From: Pusillimonas sp044464525
GTDB taxonomy: Bacteria > Pseudomonadota > Gammaproteobacteria > Burkholderiales > Burkholderiaceae_B
Length of the DNA: 64,000 bases
Direction of reading: 5' to 3'
Assembly: GCF_044464525.1 (NCBI RefSeq)
Contig: NZ_JBIQLE010000016.1
Span: forward strand, 27,480 to 91,479
The notes beneath the pieces were generated by a model that worked only from the letters and a program-made list of their open reading frames with translations, was not told the origin of the DNA and searched no databases. The position numbers were made by a program, and so were the translations under genes. Position 1 is the first letter of the stretch, and the number at the start of each line of letters is the position of its first letter. Below, piece after piece: positions 8,835-18,900 of this stretch.

Positions 8835-8955
8835 GTTGAATTGAAGCCATCCCTTCGCGGCACCGGCCAATCTGTCTGACTGAAGATTCGATATGGACTT
8901 TTGCGCATCTGTGCGCGACCATGAGGATCCCATCCATTCATGAACGGCTTGTGCC

Positions 8956-10455
8956 ATGAGCTACCTGTACGACGAGCGCGTCGATGGCGCGCTTGCGAAC
9001 CTTGACAAATCGCGGGTGCTTCGCGACCTGGGCGCCGCGATTCCGGGCCTGAAGATACTGCACTCGCCCGAACAGTTGCGCCCCTTCGAATGTGACGGTC
9101 TATCGGCCTATCGCAGCATGCCCATGCTGGCTGTGTTGCCGGACACGATAAAGCAAGTTCGCGGCGTGTTGCGCTTTGCCTCTGAATACAAAGTGCCCGT
9201 CGTCACCCGCGGCGCGGGCACCGGCCTGTCGGGCGGCGCCATGCCGCTCGAAAAAGGCATCTTGCTGGTCATGTCGAGGTTCGACCGCATTTTGTCCATT
9301 GACCCCGAAGCCGGTATTGCACGCGTTCAGCCCGGCGTACGCAACCTGGCCATATCCGAGGCAGCCGCCCCTTTCAGCCTGTACTACGCGCCCGACCCCT
9401 CTTCGCAAATTGCCTGCACCATCGGCGGCAACGTGGCCGAGAATGCGGGCGGTGTTCACTGCCTTAAGTACGGGCTTACGCTGCACAATATTCTTCAAGT
9501 TACCGTGCTGACAATAGACGGAGAAGAGCTCGTGCTTGGCTCTGAGGCCTTCGATACGCCCGGCTTCGATCTGCTTGCCTTGTTTACAGGTTCGGAAGGC
9601 ATGCTGGGTGTCATCACAGAGGTCACCGTGCGGCTTCTTCCCAAGCCGCCATGCGCCAAGGTATTGCTTGCCGCCTTCGACAGCGTGGAAAAGGCAGGCG
9701 CCACGGTGGCAAACATAATCGGGGCGGGCGTTATTCCGGCGGGGCTTGAAATGATGGACAATCTATCGATCCGGGCCGCCGAAGACTTCGTCGGGGCGGG
9801 TTACCCCGTCGAAGCACAAGCCATGCTTCTATGTGAACTGGACGGCGCCGAGGCCGACGTGGACGAAGACCTCGCCCGGGTCCAGCGCATACTGCGCGAT
9901 TCGGGTGCGAACGAGATACGGGTGGCTCAAAGCGAAGCCGAGCGCCAACGCTTCTGGGCCGGCCGCAAGAACGCGTTTCCCGCTGTGGGCCGGATATCCC
10001 CCGACTACTACTGCATGGACGGAACAATTCCGCGTCGCGCGCTTCCAAAAGTGCTGGCACGCATCAGCCAACTATCTGAAACCTATGGGTTGCAGGTGGC
10101 AAATGTTTTCCATGCCGGTGATGGCAACCTGCACCCGCTTATTCTCTTCGATGCCAACCAACCCGGCGAGCTTGATCGGGCCGAAAAAATCGGCGCCAGG
10201 ATACTTGAGCTGTGCGTGGAAGTGGGTGGAACCATCACGGGAGAACATGGCGTGGGCCGCGAAAAAATCAACCAGATGTGCGCCCAGTTCAATAGCGAAG
10301 AAATCCTGTTCTTTCACGGACTCAAGGCTGCGTTCGATCCCGATGGCTTGCTCAACCCCGGAAAAAACATCCCCACGCTGAATCGCTGCGCCGAATTCGG
10401 CTCAATGCACATTCATGCGGGGCAACTGCCCCATCCCGAGCTGGAGCGATTCTGA
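8956..10455 (+). CDS. glcD: Glycolate oxidase FAD-linked subunit GlcD
   Basis: 499 residues, the usual GlcD length. An N-terminal PCMH-type FAD domain (about 50-225) contains TRGAGTGLSGGAMP and GGNVAENAGGVHCLKYG; the C-terminal FAD-oxidase domain holds VFHAGDGNLHPLILF and EVGGTITGEHGVGREK. With GlcE and GlcF it oxidises glycolate (or D-lactate) to the keto acid at the membrane. It lies 121 bases after the binding protein, and its stop overlaps the glcE start (TGATG). No GlcC regulator or malate synthase adjoins it, so the physiological substrate is unproved. Confidence 0.92.
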   Translation: MSYLYDERVDGALANLDKSRVLRDLGAAIPGLKILHSPEQLRPFECDGLSAYRSMPMLAVLPDTIKQVRGVLRFASEYKVPVVTRGAGTGLSGGAMPLEKGILLVMSRFDRILSIDPEAGIARVQPGVRNLAISEAAAPFSLYYAPDPSSQIACTIGGNVAENAGGVHCLKYGLTLHNILQVTVLTIDGEELVLGSEAFDTPGFDLLALFTGSEGMLGVITEVTVRLLPKPPCAKVLLAAFDSVEKAGATVANIIGAGVIPAGLEMMDNLSIRAAEDFVGAGYPVEAQAMLLCELDGAEADVDEDLARVQRILRDSGANEIRVAQSEAERQRFWAGRKNAFPAVGRISPDYYCMDGTIPRRALPKVLARISQLSETYGLQVANVFHAGDGNLHPLILFDANQPGELDRAEKIGARILELCVEVGGTITGEHGVGREKINQMCAQFNSEEILFFHGLKAAFDPDGLLNPGKNIPTLNRCAEFGSMHIHAGQLPHPELERF

Positions 10456-11522
10456 TGCCCTCTGCTTTTCCTGAGAAAGACGACTCGATACGCTTGGTCG
10501 ATCAGGTTCACAAGGCCCTGGAAGCAAAGCAGGCCCTGCGCATACGCGGAGGCGACAGCAAGGCCTTCCTGGGCCGGCCGGTACAGGCGATTGAAATTGA
10601 TACGCGGTCACATACCGGGGTTGTGCATTACGACCCCACCGAATTGGTCGTGACCGTGCGCGCGGGCACGCCGGTATCGAAACTGAACACATTGCTGGCG
10701 GCCAATGGCCAGCACCTGCCGCCGGAAGCCCCTGATTTCAACGGCCGGGCAACGGTAGGCGGGATGGTGGCCGGCGCGCTGGCCGGTCCGCGCCGCCCGT
10801 GGGCCGGCTCGGTGCGCGACCATGTGCTGGGCTGCCGCGTAATCGACGGCCAGGGGCGGCATATGCGCTTTGGCGGCGAGGTCATGAAGAACGTCGCGGG
10901 CTACGATTTTTCGCGGCTGATGGCAGGCAGCCACGGCTGCCTTGGGCTTATTACCGAAGTGTCATTGAAGGTGCTTCCTTTACCACGTAAAACCTTCAGC
11001 CTGGCACTGGAAATCGAGCCCAAAGCGGCGATGAAGCTGCTTGCTCAATGGCGAAGCAAGGCAATGCCGATCAGCGGAGCTTTCCATTGGAAGCAGCGTC
11101 TGCATCTGCGCCTGGAAGGCGGCGAGGCGATCGTCGATGCCGCCCGGATGCAACTGGGCGGCGAGGAAACCTCCCCAGGCATCTGGACCGATCTTCGCGA
11201 ACGCCGCCTTGCATTTTTCGACTCCGCCATGCCATTGTGGAGACTGTCGGTGCCGTGGCAGGCGCCGCTCCTTCCGCTGCCGGGCCAAATTTTGCTGGAT
11301 TGGGCAGGCGCACAGCGATGGCTGACCAGCGATGCTTCGCCGCAAGACATTCGCTCAGCGGCCCAATCGCTGGGCGGCCATGCCACATGCTATACGCCGA
11401 AGGCATCCGACAGCCCCTTCCAGCCTTTGCCAGAGGTGCTCATGCGGTTTCATCGCAGCCTGAAAAAGCAGGTGGACCCTCAGCACATGTTCAACCCCGG
11501 CCGCATGTATGCCGGCCTGTAG
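10455..11522 (+). CDS. glcE: Glycolate oxidase FAD-binding subunit GlcE
   Basis: 355 residues. The PCMH FAD-binding domain is recognisable from LRIRGGDSKAFLGRP, TVRAGTPVSKLNTLLA, LPPEAPDFNGRATVGGMVA and VMKNVAGYDFSRLMAGS. The C-terminus ends with DPQHMFNPGRMYAGL, as in GlcE. It overlaps the glcD stop codon by one base and is followed by glcF after nine bases. GlcE is the second flavoprotein subunit of glycolate dehydrogenase and is required for activity in E. coli. Confidence 0.92.
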   Translation: MPSAFPEKDDSIRLVDQVHKALEAKQALRIRGGDSKAFLGRPVQAIEIDTRSHTGVVHYDPTELVVTVRAGTPVSKLNTLLAANGQHLPPEAPDFNGRATVGGMVAGALAGPRRPWAGSVRDHVLGCRVIDGQGRHMRFGGEVMKNVAGYDFSRLMAGSHGCLGLITEVSLKVLPLPRKTFSLALEIEPKAAMKLLAQWRSKAMPISGAFHWKQRLHLRLEGGEAIVDAARMQLGGEETSPGIWTDLRERRLAFFDSAMPLWRLSVPWQAPLLPLPGQILLDWAGAQRWLTSDASPQDIRSAAQSLGGHATCYTPKASDSPFQPLPEVLMRFHRSLKKQVDPQHMFNPGRMYAGL

Positions 11523-11531
11523 AAAAAGATC

Positions 11532-12761
11532 ATGCAAACCAACCTCAGCGAATGGGCGAAAAGCCTGCCCCGTGCCGAAGAAGCTGAACGCATCCTGCGA
11601 AGCTGTGTCCATTGCGGCTTCTGTAACGCCACCTGTCCCACCTACCTGGAGCTGGGCGACGAACTGGATGGACCGCGTGGGCGCATTTACCTGATCAAGA
11701 GCTTCCTCGAAGGAGGCGAAGCCACGGCAACAACGCAACAGCATCTGGACCGCTGTCTTACTTGCCGGAACTGTGAAACCACCTGTCCGTCGGGCGTCCA
11801 ATACCACACCCTGCTGGACATAGGCCGCGAACAGATCGAGCAGCGCGTATCCCGGCCGCTGCCACAGCGACTGCTGCGCGGCGCCCTGCGCTTCGTCGTG
11901 CCGCGTCGCCGGATTTTCGGCGCGTTGCTGCGTACGGGGCAAACAATGCGCGGCCTGCTTCCCGCCGCGCTGCGCGACAAGATCCCGCCTCGCGCCCTGG
12001 CGCCGGGGCGCCGCCCCGCGCCGCGCCATACCCGCAAAATGCTCATGCTGGAGGGCTGCGTCCAGCCCTCACTGTCCCCGAACACCAATGCAGCAGCCGC
12101 ACGAGTGCTTGACCAACTGGGCATCAGCATCGTCGACGCCGGCCGCGCAGGCTGTTGCGGCGCCACCGACTACCACCTGAACGGCCAGAAAAAAGGCCTG
12201 GACCGCGCCCGCCGCAACATCGACGCCTGGTGGCCGGCCATTGAAGCCGGCGCAGAAGCCGTTGTTCAGACCGCCAGCGGCTGCGGCGCCTTCGTGAAAG
12301 AGTACGGCCATCTGCTGCGCCACGACCCGGCCTATGCACACAAGGCCGAGCGGGTCAGCGCGCTCGGCCTGGATATCGCCCAGGTACTTGGCGCCGAACC
12401 TCTGCAAAGCGTGGCCTTGCCTGGACCGGAAAAAATCGCCTTCCATTGTCCCTGTACGCTTCAGCACGCCCAAAAACTCGGGGGCAGCGTCGAAGGCATT
12501 CTGACCCGCCTCGGCTTCGAGCTGACGCCGACGCCCGACGCCCATCTTTGCTGCGGTTCGGCCGGCACGTATTCCGTCACCGAGCCGGGCTTGGCCGCCA
12601 CCTTGCGGCGCAACAAGATCGACGCCCTGGAAAGCGGCGGGCCCGATCTCATCGCCACCGCAAACATTGGCTGCCAAATCCATTTGGCGGGGGTGGCCCG
12701 CAAACCCGTGCGCCACTGGGTAGAACTGGTGGATGCCCGCCTTTCCGGACCTCGGCCGTAA
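11532..12761 (+). CDS. glcF: Glycolate oxidase iron-sulfur subunit GlcF
   Basis: 409 residues. Two 4Fe-4S motifs are visible, C25-C28-C31-C35 (CVHCGFCNATCP) and C75-C78-C81-C85 (CLTCRNCETTCP), then two CCG domains (GRAGCCGATDYHLN and HLCCGSAGTYSV) of the heterodisulfide reductase type. GlcF passes electrons from the flavin subunits to the quinone pool. It is the third gene of glcDEF; a strong promoter for the autotransporter begins 25 bases after its stop. Confidence 0.93.
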   Translation: MQTNLSEWAKSLPRAEEAERILRSCVHCGFCNATCPTYLELGDELDGPRGRIYLIKSFLEGGEATATTQQHLDRCLTCRNCETTCPSGVQYHTLLDIGREQIEQRVSRPLPQRLLRGALRFVVPRRRIFGALLRTGQTMRGLLPAALRDKIPPRALAPGRRPAPRHTRKMLMLEGCVQPSLSPNTNAAAARVLDQLGISIVDAGRAGCCGATDYHLNGQKKGLDRARRNIDAWWPAIEAGAEAVVQTASGCGAFVKEYGHLLRHDPAYAHKAERVSALGLDIAQVLGAEPLQSVALPGPEKIAFHCPCTLQHAQKLGGSVEGILTRLGFELTPTPDAHLCCGSAGTYSVTEPGLAATLRRNKIDALESGGPDLIATANIGCQIHLAGVARKPVRHWVELVDARLSGPRP

Positions 12762-12785
12762 AAAATTTGTAACGCGGGAAACACC

Positions 12786-12815
12786 TTGACATGGGCCGCG
12801 CGCCCTAACTACTAT
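12786..12815 (+). promoter_or_regulatory. Sigma-70-type promoter for the giant autotransporter
   Basis: TTGACA (12786-12791) and TACTAT (12810-12815) are separated by 18 bases. The predicted transcript begins near 12822 and has a leader of about 155 bases, with an imperfect stem (AAGC, CTCA / TGAG, GCTT around 12888-12915) followed by a T-rich stretch. That stem could be an attenuator or the glcF terminator. Confidence 0.55.
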
Positions 12816-12976
12816 CCCCAGAGATTTTGTCGCAAGCCGACACGCTGTTTTTCTTCCGGGCCGCCCAAGGCAAACAGGTCGAAAAAAAAGCCTCAAGGCG
12901 TAGCGTGAGGGCGCTTTTGTCTTTTGAACCTGGGTGTGCCGTAAGCACCCGTTGTCACTGAGCCAGAGTTACGCCC

Positions 12977-15900
12977 ATGCCGACCCACCGCTCCGCACCG
13001 CGCCCCTGGCTGGCGCCCACCCTGCTCGCGACCCTGGTTGGCGGCATGGGAGCCCTTCCGCAATACGCATCAGCCGCCTCCCCCTGCCCCCAATTCAACT
13101 CATGCCGGCTGCAGGGCACGCTTACACCGCGCATCGTCATCGAAGCCTCCGGAGCCGCCGGCAAAGACGGCAAAGTAACCTACGTCGGCAACGGCGGCTG
13201 GGCCACCGACGGCGAAAACGGCAAAACCGCCCGCATCATTTCCGATAACTCAACGTCCATCAAGGGCATAGGCCAGTTGCCCGGATCGGGCGCGGCGGTA
13301 CTGCACGCCTCAACCAGCGGCGGCCGCGGCGGAGACGCCGGGGAGGGCAAGGCCGGCGCCGATGGCGTAGGCGGCACGGGGGGCCGTGGCGGTACATTGC
13401 GAGCCACCCTGCAGGGCAGCTATCACAACACATCGAGCCTTTCGAACGCCGGCGCCATTGCGCTGTATTCGCGCGGCGGCAGTTCCGGCTACGGCTATCA
13501 CAACAAGCACGTCAACAACGCCCCGGCCGGCAGCGGCGGAACCATCGAAGTGCGCATGGAAAACGGCGGCACGCTCGATGTCGCCACCCGTGCCGGCAAT
13601 GCCGTGGGCCTGCTGCTGGACGCCGAGGGCGGCGCCGGCGGAATGACCCGCAAGCTGGCCGGCTGGCAACGCCCCCGGGCGGGAGACGGCGGCGCCGGAG
13701 GCTCAATCACCCTCAATACCAACGGCACCTTCCAAGGCACCGGAACCGGATCCATAGGCATCCGCGCCACCAGCAACGGGGGCGCGGGGGGCACCGCCCT
13801 GGGAGGCGTCCAGTTCAAAGACAGCACCGGGGGAACCGGCGGACGCGGGGGCGAAATCACCGGCAGCTTCGGCCAGGGCCCGGGATCGCACCGCATCGAA
13901 ACCCGGGGCGCCGGCATACTGTTGTCCGCCAACGGCGGCTACGGCGGACGGATCGAATACGCGTCGGGCTTCAATGCGCCAGACGGCGGCATAGGCGGCC
14001 AGGGCGGCAGCATTTCCTTCCAGTTGCACGACACCCAAATCACGACACGCGGCAATAACGCGCCGGGCATCAGCGCCGAAGCGTCGGGCGGCGCCGGGTT
14101 CTGGGGCGGCGACTCTGTCCTGGGCAAAGGCGGCATGGCCGGCAAGGGCGGCGACGGCGGCACAGTCGATCTTGCTTTGCGCGGCGGCTCCATCGTCACG
14201 CACGGCAGCCAGTCTTACGGCGCCATGGCCGTGGCCGATGGCGGCGGCGGACACACCGGCGGAAAAGGCGGCGTATTCAGCCGAGCGGGCAACGGCTCGC
14301 AAGGCGGGCGAGGGGGCAACGCCACCCTGGTCAACCATAGCCAGGTCGCCACCCACGGCCGCGACTCCATCGGGCTGTACGTGTCCAGCCTGGGCGGCAA
14401 GGCCGGCGACGGCGGACGCGGCAGCAGCATCGTGGCGGTGGGCGGCAACGGCGGCATGGCCAGCGCAGGGGGCGGCGCGCGCCTCGAAAACCATGGCGTG
14501 GTCGCCACACAAGGCGAAGGCGCCCATGCCCTGTTCGCCCAGACCGTGGGTGGCGGCGGGGGCGTTGTCATCCCCCAATCCGGCCAGAAAATGACCATAG
14601 GGGGCGACAGCAACTCTTACAGCCCGTCGGCCTCCGGCGGCGGGCTACGGGTGGTCAACACGGGCACGGCCACAACCCAAGGCAAGCGGGCGGTCGGCCT
14701 GGCTGCGCAAAGCATAGGCGGTGGCGGAGGCGCGGGCGGCAAGGCCGCCGGGCTCATCGCCATCGGCGGGCATGGCGCGGCGGGTGGCAACGCCGGCTTG
14801 GTCGAGGTGGCGCAGAACGGCCTCATCGCCACAGCGCAAGAAGAGTCCGTGGGTGTGCTCGCTCAAAGCGTGGGCGGAGGCGGCGGTTACGGGGGCGACG
14901 TCTTCACCATCGGGCCGGGCGTCAACGTCGGCATAGGCGGACGCGGCGGTGCGGGCGGCAAAGGCGGGCGTGTCAATATCAAGCAAGACGGCGAAATCGC
15001 CACCGAGGGCCGCCTTTCCGCCGGCTTGGTGGCGCAAAGCATAGGCGGCGGCGGAGGCCAGGGCGGCTCGGTAACAGGTATCGGCACCGTAACCTTGGCG
15101 ACCGTCACCATCGGGGGCAGCGGCGGCAGCGGCGGGTCCGCCGACCGGGTCGACCTCGACGGCATCTCCGGCGCCATAAGCACAGCCGGCGCGGGCTCCG
15201 ATGCGATCAAGGCGCAAAGCGTGGGCGGCGGCGGGGGCAGTGGCGGCAACAGCACCAGCATCAGCGTGGGGCTGGCTTCCGTCGGCATCGGCGGCACGGG
15301 GGGAACCGGCGGCCACGGCGGCCAGGTTCGCGCCGTCAATCATGCACAACTTTCCACTCTTGGCGACGGCTCCAGCGGGATCATCGCCCAAAGCATAGGC
15401 GGCGGCGGAGGCGACGGCGGCTCAGCGGCCGGCGCCACAATCGGCCTGCCCACCAAGTACGCCACGTTTTCGGCCAGCGTGCAGGTGGGCGGCAAAGGCG
15501 GGGGCGCCGGGAACGGCGCCCGGGTCGCCATCCTGAACGACGGCGCCATCTCCACCCAGGGACGGGAAGCACGCGGCATCATTGCGCAAAGCATAGGCGG
15601 CGGAGGCGGAAAAGGCGGCAGCGCCTCGGCCCACTCGCTTTCCATCCATCCCAAGCTCAGCTTCAGCGCCTCGGTCGCCCTGGGCGGGTCGGGCGGAGGC
15701 GGGGGCGCCGGCGGTGTGGTCGACATCACCCATCAAGGCCAAATACACACCGCCGGCAGCCATGCCGACGGCATCGTGGCGCAAAGCATAGGCGGAGGCG
15801 GTGGCCTGGGCGCGGCGGGCTCGGCCCACACCAGCGCCATAGGCGCCAAAACATTCAGTCTCGCGTTCGCACTGGGCGGCTCAGGCGGTGAAGGCGGCCA

Positions 15901-18900
15901 GGGCGGCCGGGTCAACCTGCAGCACGAAGGCGCGATTCATACGCAAGGCGCGTTGTCACGCGGCATCCTGCTTCAAAGCGTCGGCGGAGGCGGCGGCGAC
16001 AGCAGCGGCGCCGATGGCGGCGCTGAATCCGAAACCGTCGAATCCAGCACCATATTGGGCGGAAGGGGCGGCAAAGGGGGGCATGGCGGCACGATATCGC
16101 TCGTCGCAAGCGCTGCTTCCACCTTGCGAACCGATGGCGACGAGGCCATCGGCATACTTGCCCAAAGCGTGGGCGGAGGCGGAGGCACGGCGGGCCTGAC
16201 CGGCACGGCCGAGCCCGATGACGACAACACGGCCGAAACCGGGGCCGCCGATAAGGACAAAGACAAGAAAGACGACTCCATTTCCGTGAAGCTCCAGTTT
16301 TCGCTGGGCGGCGGCGGGGGCGCCGGCGGACAAGGCGGACGAGTCAACGTCCAGCACGCTGGACACATCCTTACGACCGGATCGCAGTCCACCGCCATAC
16401 TCGCGCAAAGCGTGGGCGGTGGCGGGGGAGCGGCCGCGGCCGCTCGCAACAAGTCTGACAAGGGCAATGTGGCCCTCAACCTGGCCATCGGAGGCTCAGG
16501 AGGGTCGGGCGGCAACGGCGGAGCGGTGCAAGTTGAGCAAAGCGGCGTCATCCAGACCCAGGGCGGGCATGCCCACGGCATCTTCGCGCAAAGCGTGGGC
16601 GGCGGGGGCGGGCTGGGCAGCGTCAATGCGGCCGCCAGCGACGCCAGGATCAACCTGGGCGGCGCTTTGGGCGGTGCCGGCGGAGGCCATGGCCATGGCG
16701 GAGCCGTCACTGTCGACAACAAAGGCTCCATCAGCACGCAAGGAAGGGACAGCTACGCCATCCTGGCCCAAAGCATCGGCGGCGGCGGGGGCGTGGCCAG
16801 CATCAACGCTCAAAGCGGCGACGATAAAAAGGACGGCGACGACAAAGAAGAAGAATCCAAAAGCAAAACCCTGCACCTGTCCATCGGCGGCAATGGCGGA
16901 ACCGGGGGCAATGGCGGCAACGTCACCGTTGCTCACCACGACAAAGCCACACTGCTTACCACCGGGCAAAACGCCCACGCCATACTTGCTCAGAGCGTGG
17001 GGGGCGGCGGCGGAGTCGGCATCCAGTCCGAAACAACCGATAAAGATTCGCTCGCCATCCAGATCGGCGGCAAAGGCGGCGGCGCAGGGGCGGGCGGCAA
17101 GATCACAATCACAACCGAAGGCGACATCACCACGCAAGGCGCGGGCGCCTACGGCATCCTGGCCCAAAGCGTGGGCGGAGGCGGAGGCATTGGCGGCGAC
17201 AGCTCTCTGCGCATCATCGACTCGTCGAACAAGCTTCCCTCGTCATCCAGCGGACGCAGCGGCAAGGGGGGCGACATCGCCATCAACCATCATGGCCGCA
17301 TACACACTTCAGGAGCCAATGCGGCGGGCATCCTGGCGCAAAGCGTGGGCGGCGGCGGGGGTATCAGCGGCGACGCCATGGGCGCGTCCGGCGGCAACAG
17401 GGCCAGCAGCCAGGGCGGCGCCATTTCCATCACCGTGGGCGGCGAAATACGCACTCAAGGCCGGAACTCGCCCGCCATCTTCGCCCAAAGCCTGGGTGCC
17501 GGCGGCTCCAACGGCAACATCAACATTACAGTGGCCGACGGCGGATACGTCAGCGGCTCGCATGGCCCGCAAGGCGCCGGCATCGTGGTCCATGGCGGCA
17601 ACAACAACTCCATCCTCGTCGAACAGGGCGGCACGGTCACCGCGCTAAGCAGCCACGCCATCCACAGCGCGCCGGGCACTTGGGTGGCCACCACCAACAG
17701 GGGACACGTGGCTGGAAGCATCGACCTTGGCGGCCACGCCCGCAACGGGTTCACCAACCAGGGGCGTTTCGACACGGGCGCAAGCGTGCGGCTTGGCGCC
17801 GACGCCACGCTGCGGAACCAAGGCATTCTCAACCCCCATGGCGCCGGCGTCATCGGCGAAACCCGATTGCTGTCCTCGCTGCGCCAGCATGGGGGCACTT
17901 CGCAGGGGCCGGCCACGCTGGAAGTCGACGCCGATTTCCGCGACCGGCGCAGCGACGTGCTGCGGTATTCAAAGCCGGTCGAACTGGGCGGCCAAGTGCA
18001 TACACTGGCCCGTTACCCGCTGCCCAACCGCGCGCTGACCATCGTCCAGGCGGCCGAAGGCGGTGGTTCTCTTGCGCTGGCGCCTGATCTATTGTCAAAG
18101 AGTTCGCTGGTGTATCGCTATCCGCTGCAACAGCCCACCGACAAATCGCTGGCCGTCAGCGTCGAGGCCGACTTCCAGGCCCATGACACCGAGCTCAACG
18201 AAGACCAGCGCAACCTGGCCGGCTATCTGCAACAGGCCTGGAGGCTCGAGCCCTCCGAAGACCTGTACGATACGGCGGTGCTGTTCGACCAGCTTGTCAA
18301 TGTGCAGAATCTCGAACAGTACCGCAAGGCACTGGACACCCTGGCATCCGATGCGGGCCAGGGCCCGGCCGCCTATATCCCGCTCAGCAACCGCAGCTTC
18401 TTCACCCGCATGATGAGCTGCCCCCAGTTTTATCAACAAGACACCGCCATGCGCGAAGGCGATTGCGCCTGGGGCCGCTTTCTGGGCAACCACACGCGGC
18501 GCGACACCACCAGCGAAACGGGCGGCTTCACCGTCAACAGCCAAACTTATCAGCTAGGCGGCCAGAAAGAAGTGGCGCCCAACTGGTTCCTGGGCGGGTC
18601 GGTTGCATACGAGTCGTCGCGGCATCGCGTGTCGGACGTGCCTGTGCGCACCGAGGGCGACGGCTTCCAGGCCGGCGTCGTACTCAAGCGCCAGGCCGGG
18701 CCATGGCTGTTCGCCGGCTCGCTGACCGGCGGCCACGGCACGTATAGAACCCAGCGCAGCATCGTACTGACCGACCAGGCCTTCGAGGCGAACAGCCGCT
18801 GGCGCACCCGGCACGTATCGGCGGGCCTGCGCGCATCGTATGTCCATGCCAGGCCGTCGTGGTATCTGAAGCCCATGCTGGATGTATCCCTCACCTACCA

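Noticed and set aside
8085..8957. 290-codon minus-strand frame opposite the first binding protein
   Set aside because: Shadow of a well-supported gene; no recognisable domain.
12069..12896. 275-codon minus-strand frame opposite glcF
   Set aside because: The GlcF Cys motifs on the plus strand are decisive; the antisense frame has no family features.
13703..15391. Several 250-290-codon minus-strand frames within the autotransporter
   Set aside because: They mirror the Gly-rich repeats as Ala/Pro/Val-rich strings; the annotated plus-strand gene explains the lack of stops.
14527..17510. Regularly recurring DNA unit considered as a CRISPR array
   Set aside because: The repeats are in-frame coding repeats with synonymous variation and variable spacing, not identical repeats with unique spacers, and no cas genes are present.
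16419..17648. 409-codon plus-strand frame inside the autotransporter
   Set aside because: It is the alternative reading frame of GGC-rich repeats; low-complexity Ala/Ser/Lys translation with no start signal.
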